A stretch of DNA of 37,815 nucleotides, from positions 1 through 37,815 of the forward strand of contig JAHCHP010000027.1 of NCBI GenBank assembly GCA_026129765.1. The letters are read 5' to 3'. Each line of letters starts with the position of its first letter. The stretch's first letter is position 1. The DNA comes from Fimbriimonadia bacterium (GTDB taxonomy: Bacteria > Armatimonadota > Fimbriimonadia > Fimbriimonadales > GBS-DC). Positions 23,329 to 31,600 of this stretch are shown here, piece after piece. The notes below the pieces were generated by a model. The model did not search any database. It saw only the letters and a list, made by a program, of their open reading frames with translations, and was not told where the DNA came from. Made by a program: the position numbers and the translations under genes.

Positions 23329-23991
23329 ATGAACCGAATAACACGAAATCTCTTTACTGTTGCCGCAGCAGCGGCTTTGATGAGCGTTAGCTTTGCGAAC
23401 ACCACCCTGTTCAATGCCGATAAGGTCTCTCTGTTGGAGCCGAACTTCAACCTGACTTTGACCAGCATCAATCCCGGTAAGAATGTGACAATCCGGTACA
23501 ACGGTTCCAGTATGGACACTCGCGCCGGGATCATGAATTTGAATACAACTTGGGGCGCGCTGAATGCGGTCTGCATTGACCTTTCGCACAATATCGGCTA
23601 CAACACGAACTATAAGTATCAGGCTTGGAAAGCCTACGGCAGAGTAGGCGCATTAGTTGCCCTATACGACTCCTTTGTCGTGGACAATGACACTGCCGCC
23701 GCGTTCCAGATTGCGATGTGGGAGATCTCTCACGATGATGTCGTGGGCAACCCGGATAACCTGCGCCGCCATGTGTTCCAGTATCGCCCGAACAATACCG
23801 TTCGCGCTATGGCAAACGGGCTGCTTGCTCAGACGGCTGGCAAAGAGGCTCCCTATATTTACCTGCGCAGCGACAACGGTCATCGCCGTACTCAGGATTT
23901 AGCAGTGGTTCCTGAGCCTGCCAGCATGATCGCTCTCGGCACGGGTTTGGCGAGCCTGCTGGGTCTGCGCCGCCGCAACCGCAAAGCCTAA
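23329..23991 (+). CDS. PEP-CTERM protein with thioester-domain-like body, copy 1
   Basis: 220 residues. Signal peptide about 1-23 (ending SFAN). The body carries its only cysteine, Cys82, in NAVCIDLSHN, then AWKAYGRVGALVALYDSF and Gln127 in AAAFQIAMWEISHD. This spacing and the Q-x-A-x-W motif resemble Cys-Gln thioester (TED/TQXA) surface adhesin domains, which can bind host or surface amines covalently. The end is VPEPASMIALGTG, a hydrophobic helix and RRRNRKA, the exosortase sorting signal. AAGGAGG ten bases upstream decides the start; the frame itself is open to 23230, across the promoter. About three quarters identical to the next gene. Thioester formation is inference. Confidence 0.85.
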   Translation: MNRITRNLFTVAAAAALMSVSFANTTLFNADKVSLLEPNFNLTLTSINPGKNVTIRYNGSSMDTRAGIMNLNTTWGALNAVCIDLSHNIGYNTNYKYQAWKAYGRVGALVALYDSFVVDNDTAAAFQIAMWEISHDDVVGNPDNLRRHVFQYRPNNTVRAMANGLLAQTAGKEAPYIYLRSDNGHRRTQDLAVVPEPASMIALGTGLASLLGLRRRNRKA

Positions 23992-24024
23992 AACGATTTC
24001 TACTGCCCTCTCGTCTCCTTCTGA

Positions 24025-24059
24025 CCCCTCTCCTGCGCCAAGGAGAGGGGATTTTTTTG
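24025..24059 (+). terminator. Terminator of copy 1
   Basis: CCCCTCTCCT/AGGAGAGGGG stem with six-base loop GCGCCA and a run of seven T's. Confidence 0.92.
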
Positions 24060-24390
24060 TAAATGGCTCTTGCTTTGTAGAGACAAGCCTCTTCCTGATA
24101 CCTTCATTGTGTGGAATAATGCGATAAGGGAAACTACGACAAGCGCGATCCTGATTGTGCAGGGCATGAGGAGTACCCGTAGGAATACGTTTCTTTATGC
24201 GCTTTACAAGATGGTATTGCGAGAGTGTCTGTCTCGTGTGGATTCCCGCGTTCGCGAGAATGACGGCGTGCTGCTGTTTGCTTAGGATACGCCTCCGATA
24301 TACGGATTGTTTGCTATGGGCAGCCACTTACGAGGAAATTCCACGTAATTCACCCGTTTTCTACGCCTAAAAGCCTCTACTGTGTGGTTT
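24060..24390. other. Intergenic region between the two paralogues
   Basis: No convincing gene on either strand. It includes GATTCCCGCGTTCGCGAGAA (24241-24260), a palindromic motif that is common as an intergenic repeat in many bacteria. The last 60 bases resemble the region before the first sigma-54 promoter (TACGCCT followed by AAGC, then CTGTG-GG). Confidence 0.6.
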
Positions 24391-24406
24391 TGGCACGGGA
24401 TTTGCA
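24391..24406 (+). promoter_or_regulatory. Sigma-54 promoter of second thioester-type PEP-CTERM gene
   Basis: TGGCACGGGATTTGCA, identical to the element at 23231, with GG-N10-GC spacing. The following leader is also nearly identical to that of copy 1. Confidence 0.9.
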
Positions 24407-24487
24407 AGTTATCTCTATCGGTTGGTTAAACAGAGTGTCTGCAGAAGCGGATACGGAAATCATAACTAAACAAGGAGGAATTACAAT

Positions 24488-25147
24488 ATGAACTACATGA
24501 ATCGAAACATCTTGACTATTGCCGCAGCCGTTGCTATGATGAGCGTCAGCTTTGCAAACGATGACCTGTTCAATGCGGATAAGGTCTCACTGTATGAGCC
24601 TCACTTTTCCCTGACCTTAACCAGCGTCGATCCAGGCAGAAACGTCACGGTCAAGTTCAATGGAAGCGACCGGGATACTCGCGCAGGCATTTTCAACATC
24701 AACTCCACTTGGGGAGCGCGCAATGCCGTATGTATCGACTTTGCTCATTCCATCAGCTATAACACGAATTATACTTATCAGGCTTGGAAAGCCTACGGCA
24801 GAGTGGGCGCGCTGGTTGCCCTTTACGACTCCTTTGTTGTGGACAATGACTCTGCGGCTGCCTACCAGATTGCGATGTGGGAGATCGCTCAGGATCACGT
24901 GTTGGGCAACAGCGACAACCTGTCTGCCGATGTCTTCCGGTATACGCCCAGCAACTCTATCCGCGCGATGGCGAATAATTTGTTAGCTCAGACGGCTGGC
25001 AAGGAAGCGCCCTATATCTACCTGCGGAGCGTGGGCAACACCCGCACCCAAGATTTGGCGATCGTTCCAGAGCCTGCCAGTATGCTGGCTCTCGGCACGG
25101 GATTGGCGAGCCTGCTGGGTCTGCGCCGCCGCAACCGCAAAGCGTAA
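24488..25147 (+). CDS. PEP-CTERM protein with thioester-domain-like body, copy 2
   Basis: 219 residues, tandem paralogue of the preceding gene; by hand count 134 of the first 180 residues are identical. Its single cysteine, Cys82 (NAVCIDFAHS), and Gln127 (AAAYQIAMWEIAQD) are at the same positions. Differences concentrate in residues 131-160 and in short charged patches, while the core strand AWKAYGRVGALVALYDSF is unchanged. Signal peptide 1-23 and the sorting signal VPEPASMLALGTG with RRRNRKA tail are kept. AAGGAGG nine bases before ATG 24488. Retention of both putative thioester residues after duplication argues for function. Confidence 0.86.
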   Translation: MNYMNRNILTIAAAVAMMSVSFANDDLFNADKVSLYEPHFSLTLTSVDPGRNVTVKFNGSDRDTRAGIFNINSTWGARNAVCIDFAHSISYNTNYTYQAWKAYGRVGALVALYDSFVVDNDSAAAYQIAMWEIAQDHVLGNSDNLSADVFRYTPSNSIRAMANNLLAQTAGKEAPYIYLRSVGNTRTQDLAIVPEPASMLALGTGLASLLGLRRRNRKA

Positions 25148-25180
25148 GACAATTTCAATCATCCTCTCGTTTCTTTCCAT

Positions 25181-25215
25181 CCCCTCTTCTGCGCCAAGGA
25201 GAGGGGATTTTTTTA
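25181..25215. terminator. Terminator of copy 2
   Basis: CCCCTCTTCT/AGGAGAGGGG (one G-T pair) with loop GCGCCA and seven T's, a copy of the terminator at 24025. It also overlaps the stop of the minus-strand small gene, so it may serve both directions. Confidence 0.9.
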
Positions 25216-25386
25216 TGATCCTGCTTTCTTGGGTTCAGGCAGGTGGCTGACAATGGTAAAGAGCAAGGTTCCAATGAGCAGAATTGTGAAGGAATAGCGA
25301 TACCACGCAAACAGCCAGGGTTGGCATAAACCCACAATTCCCAAGCCAATGAGGGCAATGCTGAACCATTCCAGCGGGCGTTTCAT
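25213..25386 (-). CDS. 57-residue two-TM membrane protein coupled to ABC ATPase
   Basis: Small gene starting MKRPLEWFSIALIGLG and ending PEPKKAGS. Two hydrophobic stretches (about 8-28 and 32-49) separated by a short loop suggest a hairpin membrane protein. It begins inside the end of the ABC ATPase gene with an ATGA overlap of four bases, and a GAGGAGG ribosome site lies eight bases before the start. These signals make it convincing despite its size. No family recognised. It could modulate the transporter or be unrelated. Confidence 0.75.
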   Translation of the reverse strand: MKRPLEWFSIALIGLGIVGLCQPWLFAWYRYSFTILLIGTLLFTIVSHLPEPKKAGS

Positions 25387-26468
25387 CGCAGAGCCTCCTC
25401 GCTTTTCGGGTCAAACAGGTGCGACCGGTCTGGGTCAAAACTCGCCCATAATTGCTGACCTATCGGGGGGACAAAGGTGGGCGAGGTTCGAACTTTCACG
25501 ATCTGCTCGCCGAGCTTTAGGTTGACAATGTTCTCCGCGCCCAACGGCTCCACAACATACACCTCTGCCCTCAGCGAGCGTTCGGTAGGTTCATCGCTCA
25601 GGTGGACATCTTCGGGGCGCGCGCCAAAAATGTAATTTCCGCCCGGCTCAAGGGCTTGCAATATCGCGTTGGAAAAGGGCAGTGGAAGCGAAAGACTGGC
25701 TTCCAGCTGGAGCGAGGACCGGTTTTCTGATAGGCTGCCCTTGATAAAGTTCATGGGCGGGCTGCCAATAAAACTGGCGACAAACAGGTTCGCGGGCGTG
25801 TTATAGACCTCCATGGGGCTGCCGGTCTGCTGGATTTTGCCTTCGTTAAACACCACGATTTGGTCGCCCATTGACATCGCTTCCAGTTGGTCGTGGGTTA
25901 CGTAAAGAGTGGTTGCGCCCAAATCGGTTTGCAGTCGTTTCAATTCTGCGCGCATGATCGTTCGAAGCTGTGCATCCAGATTGGTCAAGGGTTCATCCAT
26001 CAAAAAGGCTTTCGGACGCCTGACGATAGCGCGTCCCAATGCCACACGCTGCTGCTCACCGCCTGAAAGTTGGGTAGGTTTTCGCGCCAGAAGTCGGGTG
26101 ATCCGCAGGGTTTCCGCCGCTTGGTTCACACGCTCCTCAATGTCTGTCTTCGGAGCGCGCACCGCTTTCAACGGAAAGGCTAAGTTTTCATAGACCGACA
26201 GGTGCGGGTAGAGCGCGTAGGACTGGAAAACGAACGCTATATCGCGGTCAGCAGGGGGAAGATAGGTCACCTCGCGATCATCGATAAAGACTTTGCCGCC
26301 GCTCACGCCCTCCAATCCTGCGACACATCGCAATGTGCTGGTCTTTCCGCTGCCAGAAGGTCCCAGCAGCACAACAAACTCCTTGTCTTTGACATCCATG
26401 TCCACGCCCGCGACTGCCAGCACCTCACCGTAGCGTTTCACTAATCCCTGAACTTTTACAGACCCCAT
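25383..26468 (-). CDS. ABC transporter ATP-binding protein, MalK/UgpC/MsmX type
   Basis: 361 residues. Walker A GPSGSGKT (36-43), Q-loop at VFQSYALYP, signature LSGGEQQRVALGRA (134-147), Walker B FLMDEPLTNLD, and the switch His in VTHDQLEAMSMGD. The C-terminal extension (about 235-361) is the TOBE regulatory domain of sugar-importer ATPases, including GARPEDVHL. It would power uptake of sugars or glycerol-phosphate; no permease or binding protein lies nearby, so it may serve distant permeases. Start uncertain: ATG 26468 matches the family's N-terminus, but a TTG at 26516 is in frame and a TATAAT (26531-26536, minus strand) lies just before it. Coupled to the 57-residue gene. Confidence 0.93.
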   Translation of the reverse strand: MGSVKVQGLVKRYGEVLAVAGVDMDVKDKEFVVLLGPSGSGKTSTLRCVAGLEGVSGGKVFIDDREVTYLPPADRDIAFVFQSYALYPHLSVYENLAFPLKAVRAPKTDIEERVNQAAETLRITRLLARKPTQLSGGEQQRVALGRAIVRRPKAFLMDEPLTNLDAQLRTIMRAELKRLQTDLGATTLYVTHDQLEAMSMGDQIVVFNEGKIQQTGSPMEVYNTPANLFVASFIGSPPMNFIKGSLSENRSSLQLEASLSLPLPFSNAILQALEPGGNYIFGARPEDVHLSDEPTERSLRAEVYVVEPLGAENIVNLKLGEQIVKVRTSPTFVPPIGQQLWASFDPDRSHLFDPKSEEALR

Positions 26469-26620
26469 CGGGTTTTGAATTCGACCCGTCTGTTCAAACT
26501 CCTGCTGTTGGTTCAAGTTATGGATAAGGGATTATACAGAAACCTTTTCAAAAAGCCAATAATAACTACAGGGTATCGCGGTTTAGGGAAGGCTTTTTCT
26601 CTGGGGCGCGTAAGGGACAT

Positions 26621-28102
26621 ATGGAGACAAGTATTTATTATGTTATTTTACTGGTGAGCGTGAGCCTATACGCTTACCTATTGCTGCACAATATCGGGCA
26701 AGGATTTCTCTCAAGAGAACGGGCGATTTACGCGCGTTTTATCGCGTTCATGATCGCTTCTTTAGCCTTCTCTCTCACCGACTTTCAGCTCTACTCTATA
26801 GAAAAACAGCCTAATCCGATGGTCGGCTTGTTCACCAATGTCACGTTCCTATTGACCTCTATCTGCTCGGTGCTGTTTGTGGATATCTTGAACCTCTCCT
26901 TAAAACTGGGCTTAGAACGGCTGCCCAAAATGTTATGGGGAGCCACCGGGGTTCAAGTCCTTTTGCTGCCTTTTGGAATCATCAATTCAAACGAGTTAGA
27001 AACCACTTACACCGCTTTTACGGGAACCTATTATATCAAAAATGCCCCCACGCTCTTGGGAACCGTCTTCACGCTGCTCTATCTTCTATCCTATTTATGG
27101 ACCTCCATTCGAGTTTTCGGGGGCTGGAAGCGATACGAAGCGGACGACAAGATTTTTGTGATGTGTCTGGCAATTATGCCCGCGCTGATTGTGGTCGATG
27201 TGTTGGTCTATTACCGGGTGATCGACTTTATGTCCACTTGGAACCTGACCTATATGCTGGTGGCGGTGGCGGTTTCGTTCCGCTTGAACGCGCAGATCCA
27301 CCAGTTGGCGAACCACCTTGAGAAAGCCAACTATGATTTGCAGGATGCCTACCAGCAGATGGTAGAGCAGGAGCGTATGAGTACGGTCGGGCAAATCGTT
27401 CGAGGCATCGTGCATGATCTGAAAAACTTCTTTAATAATGTGCAATCAATGGCGGATTTGGGCGTGATGCGCCTTCAGAAAGACCCCGCCTTCAATTCGC
27501 TCAAGTATTTTGAAAACATCGGCAAATCGACCCGCCACGCGCATGAGTATTTGTTGGAACTGTTGGAAATGACAGGCAGTGAGGGCGGAGCCGTAGACCT
27601 CCAACCGATTCGTCCCGCTGAAATCATTGATGAAGTGGTGCGTTTGTCGGGCGCAAGATTCGTACATCCGCCGATTGAGGTGGCGAACGACATACCACGC
27701 GAATTGACTTTTAACGGGGATAAGCGGCTGCTGACCCAATTATTCTTGAACCTGACCATGAACGCGATGCAGGCGTTGCGCAGTTGGCAGGGCGAGCATA
27801 AGATCGAGTATATCTGGCAACGCGACGATGAAAAGACGATTCTAATTTTGCGAGATACGGGTCCCGGTATGCCCGAAGAGGTCAGCCAGCATCTCTTTGA
27901 ACATTCGGTCTCCACGCGCAAGGGCGGCACAGGAATCGGCTTGATGCTGGTCAAACGGGCGTTGGATAAGCACGAAGCGTCGGTGGAAGTCAATTCGGCG
28001 CATGGGCAGGGAACCGCATTTGTGATGACCTTCCCCAGCTCGCCGCAAATGCAGCCGGTTCAGGCGGCAGTGGTACCGGGACAACAAGCCAAAGTAGCTT
28101 AA
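26621..28102 (+). CDS. Multi-TM sensor histidine kinase
   Basis: 493 residues. About seven TM helices in residues 3-222, then a coiled linker (223-255) and the kinase core. The H-box is STVGQIVRGIVHDLKN with the phospho-acceptor His265; the N-box is NLTMNAMQAL; G1 is DTGPGMPEE and G2 is GGTGIGLMLVKRAL. HDLKN rather than HELRT places it with the NtrB/PrsK-like group, whose partners are often sigma-54 activators. No response regulator is adjacent. AAGGG lies six bases before ATG 26621. It is divergent from the ABC gene. Its target is unknown, but the sigma-54 promoters 1.5-3.4 kb away are suggestive. Confidence 0.9.
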   Translation: METSIYYVILLVSVSLYAYLLLHNIGQGFLSRERAIYARFIAFMIASLAFSLTDFQLYSIEKQPNPMVGLFTNVTFLLTSICSVLFVDILNLSLKLGLERLPKMLWGATGVQVLLLPFGIINSNELETTYTAFTGTYYIKNAPTLLGTVFTLLYLLSYLWTSIRVFGGWKRYEADDKIFVMCLAIMPALIVVDVLVYYRVIDFMSTWNLTYMLVAVAVSFRLNAQIHQLANHLEKANYDLQDAYQQMVEQERMSTVGQIVRGIVHDLKNFFNNVQSMADLGVMRLQKDPAFNSLKYFENIGKSTRHAHEYLLELLEMTGSEGGAVDLQPIRPAEIIDEVVRLSGARFVHPPIEVANDIPRELTFNGDKRLLTQLFLNLTMNAMQALRSWQGEHKIEYIWQRDDEKTILILRDTGPGMPEEVSQHLFEHSVSTRKGGTGIGLMLVKRALDKHEASVEVNSAHGQGTAFVMTFPSSPQMQPVQAAVVPGQQAKVA

Positions 28103-28217
28103 GGAATGAAGCCCTATCAGTCGTTTGGCGATTGGGTCTGCTATTCCTATCCTGCGTTGCCACTTCCTCCGTACGGGCGACATGGCGTGAGAAAATCTTC
28201 GATGTAAACGCCCAAGA

Positions 28218-28243
28218 TTGGAGGTCGAAGCTCCGTCTTCGCC
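28218..28243. repeat. Dispersed hairpin repeat, copy 2
   Basis: TTGGAGG followed by TCGAAG-CTCCGT-CTTCGC, nearly identical to 22793-22818. It lies in the 28103-28413 gap, which holds no gene. Confidence 0.6.
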
Positions 28244-28367
28244 GTTGATAACTCTTTAGCGAACCGAAAGACACCCAAATGCGTCATTTCAGCGAACCAT
28301 AGATCCTATTTTTGGAAATCCCTCTTTAGAATCAGCTATTCTCCAACAAATTTTCTGTCTTTCCCCC

Positions 28368-28396
28368 TTGACAAAACGCAAAAATCATGATATACT
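28368..28396 (+). promoter_or_regulatory. Consensus sigma-70 promoter
   Basis: TTGACA (28368-28373), 17-base spacer and TATACT (28391-28396): near-perfect promoter. It points at the RHS remnant and no intact gene. Confidence 0.8.
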
Positions 28397-28413
28397 TTTC
28401 TTGTATCGTGTAG

Positions 28414-28617
28414 CCGGCGCAGCGCCGGAGCAAGTTCCACTTCTCGGACGGCAAGTTCGGGTATACTTACTTACCGCTGACGGGTTTATACCATGTCAGC
28501 GCGAGAGAGTACGACCCTCGAACCGCGAGATGGCTGCAGCGCGACCCGATCCACGCGGCGAGTGGCGACCCGAATGTCTATCGCTATTGTGGTAAAGACG
28601 AGAAACAACGATCTTAG
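28414..28617 (+). pseudogene. Orphan RHS-repeat core fragment
   Basis: An open stretch of 67 codons with no start codon, bounded by TAG (28411) and TAG (28615). Its translation contains DGKFGYTYLPLTGLYHVSA, then REYDPRTARWLQRDPI and GDPNVYRYCG, the conserved end of RHS/YD-repeat proteins that lies immediately before the variable toxin tip. Similarity stops exactly at YCG, where NNP would normally follow. The repeats upstream and the toxin region are absent. RHS proteins deliver C-terminal toxins in bacterial competition; this piece looks like a displaced or decayed tip cassette. Confidence 0.8.
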
Positions 28618-28637
28618 CTGGAGTGACAGAATAAGGG

Positions 28638-28671
28638 GTGTCAGGGGCAACGCAAGCGTTGCCCCTGACAC
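28638..28671. terminator. Perfect 15-bp hairpin downstream of secA
   Basis: GTGTCAGGGGCAACG and CGTTGCCCCTGACAC around loop CAAG, five bases beyond the secA stop. T tracts are weak on both sides, so it could be a factor-assisted terminator or an mRNA-stabilising hairpin. Confidence 0.65.
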
Positions 28672-28675
28672 TATT

Positions 28676-31600
28676 TTAGCCATATTTCGGGTAGCAGCAC
28701 TTCTTATATTTCTTGCCGCTTCCACAGGGGCAGGGATCGTTGCGTCCTAACTTGCCGGTTTCGCTGCCATTGAGCGATGCGCTCGCGCCGTTGACCGATT
28801 CTTCTTCTGTGGCAGTTTGCGTGTTGCCTGCGGCTCGGTTTGCCAACTGCTGGGCGCGCGTTTCGGATAGCTTTCGGACGGCTCCCGCGCTTCTTCCACC
28901 ACCCATTGGGGCATTGCCTGCGCCATCCAAGCGCACCATCTGGCGCGGTTCGGGCGGCGCGACTTGGAATCGAAACGCCCAGAACAAAACATCGTCCCGG
29001 ATGCTCTCCAGCGTCTCTTCAAAGACCTGTCCGCCTTCGCGCTTGTAGGCGACCAGCGGGTCGATCTGTCCGTAGCCTCGGAGGCTGATACCTTCTCGCA
29101 GGTATTCCATCGATGCCAGGTGCTCGATCCACTTGCGGTCGATAGCGCGCAGCATGAAGATTCGCTCCGCTTCTCGCAAGATGTCTTCGCCGATTTCCTC
29201 TTCGCGTTTATCATAGGCGGCGAAGGCAAACTCATTAAGCACTTCGACTAACTGTTCCTGTCTGGCGAAGTGGAGTTCTTCCGGCTTGGCATAATCCTGG
29301 AGAGGGAACACTTCGTTCAGTTTGTTGAACAAGCCCTCGGTATCCCACTCGGTGGCGGGCATACCGGATGGCGCGAATTCGTCGCAGGCATCTTCCACGA
29401 CTTGCGCCAAGTAGTTTCGGACCGTCTCTTTGAGTTCATGACCTTCCAAGATACGCCGTCGCTGGCTATAGATATAACTTCGCTGATTATTTAACACGTC
29501 GTCGTATTGCAGCACGTGCTTACGAATCGAGAAGTTGTGCATCTCCACCCGCTTTTGCGCGCCTTCTATGGCTCGAGTCAACATCTTGTGTTCCAGCGGT
29601 TCCTCGTCAGGCCAGCCCTTGAGCAGGGGACTGTTTTTCAGGTTTTCACCGAACAGCCGGATGAATTCGTCCTCTAAGGAGAGGAAAAATCGCGACTCAC
29701 CGGGGTCGCCTTGGCGTCCCGCGCGCCCTCGAAGCTGGTTATCAATACGCCGGCTCTCATGGCGTTCCGTACCCAAAATATAGAGACCGCCCCGTGTGCG
29801 CACCTCTTCGGCAGCGACCGAACGCTCTTGGTCGGAGAGGGGCAGCGGAGGCGCGGCGCGCATCTTACCGCCACGACGGAAGTTCGCTTGGGCGGCGGCT
29901 TCTTCTTCTGCGCCCACACTCACACCGACGGCGGTTTCTTCGGTTTCGCCTTCTTGGTTGGCTTCCCGCTCTTTCTGGGTAAAGACGCGCCCACCCAGCA
30001 GGATGTCCACACCACGACCCGCCATGTTGGTGGCGATGGTTACTCCGCCTTTGCGACCCGCTTCGGCAATGATCAACGCCTCTTTTTCGTGGAATTTCGC
30101 GTTCAACACGTTATGGGGAATCCCGTGATCCAGCGCTTCTTCCAGATAATGCAAGTTCTCTGCAGGCAGTTCCCACTTCTTCATGAACCATTCCATATGA
30201 ACCGGATCGTTGGCTTGGGTGGGCAGCCCCAGTTCACGCGCAATGGGCGCCAAATCCCGAAGCGTCAGTTGGTTCAAGAAATGCAGTTTCATGCCCTGCC
30301 ACTTCTCTTTGACCTCTTTCGAGACTTCTTTCTTGGACTCCATGATGTCGCGGATATGCTCCACCAGCACCAACTTCTGAAGATTATCGAAGGTCAGGCG
30401 CGAAGAGACCACTTCCGACATTTCAATGGAGCGCGTCCCCACCAGCACCGGCTGCTGCTTGGTATAAAGCCTTAGAATCTCTTGCGCGACGCCCCGGAAC
30501 TTCGCTTCTGCGGTTTTGTATACGGTGTCTGCTTGGTCTTTTCGGACCATGGGGCGGTTTGTGGGAATGGAGACCACATCGAGACCGTAGATTTTTCGGA
30601 ATTCTTCTTCTTCGGTTTTGGCGGTTCCGGTCATGCCTGCCAATTTGGGATACATACGGAAATAGTTCTGGAAGGTCACGACCGCAATTGTTTGGCTTTC
30701 TTGTTTGATCGGCACGCGTTCTTTGGCTTCGATGGCTTGGTGCAGACCATCGCTATAGCGTCGCCCGAACATCATGCGCCCGGTGAACTCGTCCACGATC
30801 ACGATTTCGCCCTCTTTGACCACGTAGTTCACATCCTTCTTGAACAGTCCGTGCGCTTTCAAAGAGGCGTTTACATAGTGGTACAGTTCCGGCTCCGACT
30901 CCAGGCTCTTAATGCCCATCATCTGTTCCAGCCGGTCCGCGCCCTCTTCGGTCAGGTTAACTTGGTGATGTTTCTCGTCGACGGTGTAGTCGCGTTCCAC
31001 CTGAAGACGCCGGACATGGGCATCGATCTGGTTGTATTTGCTGACATCTTCTTCCACCTGTCCGGAGATGATATGCGGCGTTCGCGCTTCATCGATTAAG
31101 ATGCTGTCCACCTCGTCCACGATGGCGAAGAAGGGTTCTCGCTGCGCCAACTGTTCGGTATCGTAAATCATATTGTCGCGCAGGTAATCAAAGGCAAATT
31201 CGTGGTTCGTGCCGTAGGTGATGTCGCAGGCATACGCCTCTTTTCGGGTTGCTTCGCGCAGGTGCAGGTAGCGGGGATCGGTGTGAGCATAGTTTGGATC
31301 ATAGATGAAGGAACCGCCCAATTCGTCGCTGTCCATGCTTTGTCCTTGAATGACGCCAACCGACAGTCCCAAACCGTGATAAAGAGGCGCCATCCAGACC
31401 GCGTCGCGTCGCGCCAGGTAATCGTTGACCGTCACCAGGTGCGCGCCTTTTCCTGCGAGCGCGTTGAGGTAGATAGCGAGGGTGGCGACCAGCGTTTTAC
31501 CTTCACCGGTCTTCATTTCGGCAATGCGTCCCTCGTGTAATGCCATACCGCCCATCAACTGCACATCAAAGTGGCGCATGTTCAGGTAGCGTCGTCCCGC

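Noticed and set aside
24070..24285. 71-codon plus-strand frame between the paralogues
   Set aside because: No ribosome site, contains a palindromic intergenic repeat, and its composition is unlike a protein of this genome.
23899..24327. Minus-strand reading frame of 142 codons between the PEP-CTERM paralogues
   Set aside because: It runs through the terminator and intergenic repeats and antisense to the sorting signal; no ribosome site or family resemblance.
28368..28595. 75-codon reading frame over the RHS remnant
   Set aside because: It is in the wrong frame relative to the RHS core and its translation has no sense; the core match is in another frame.
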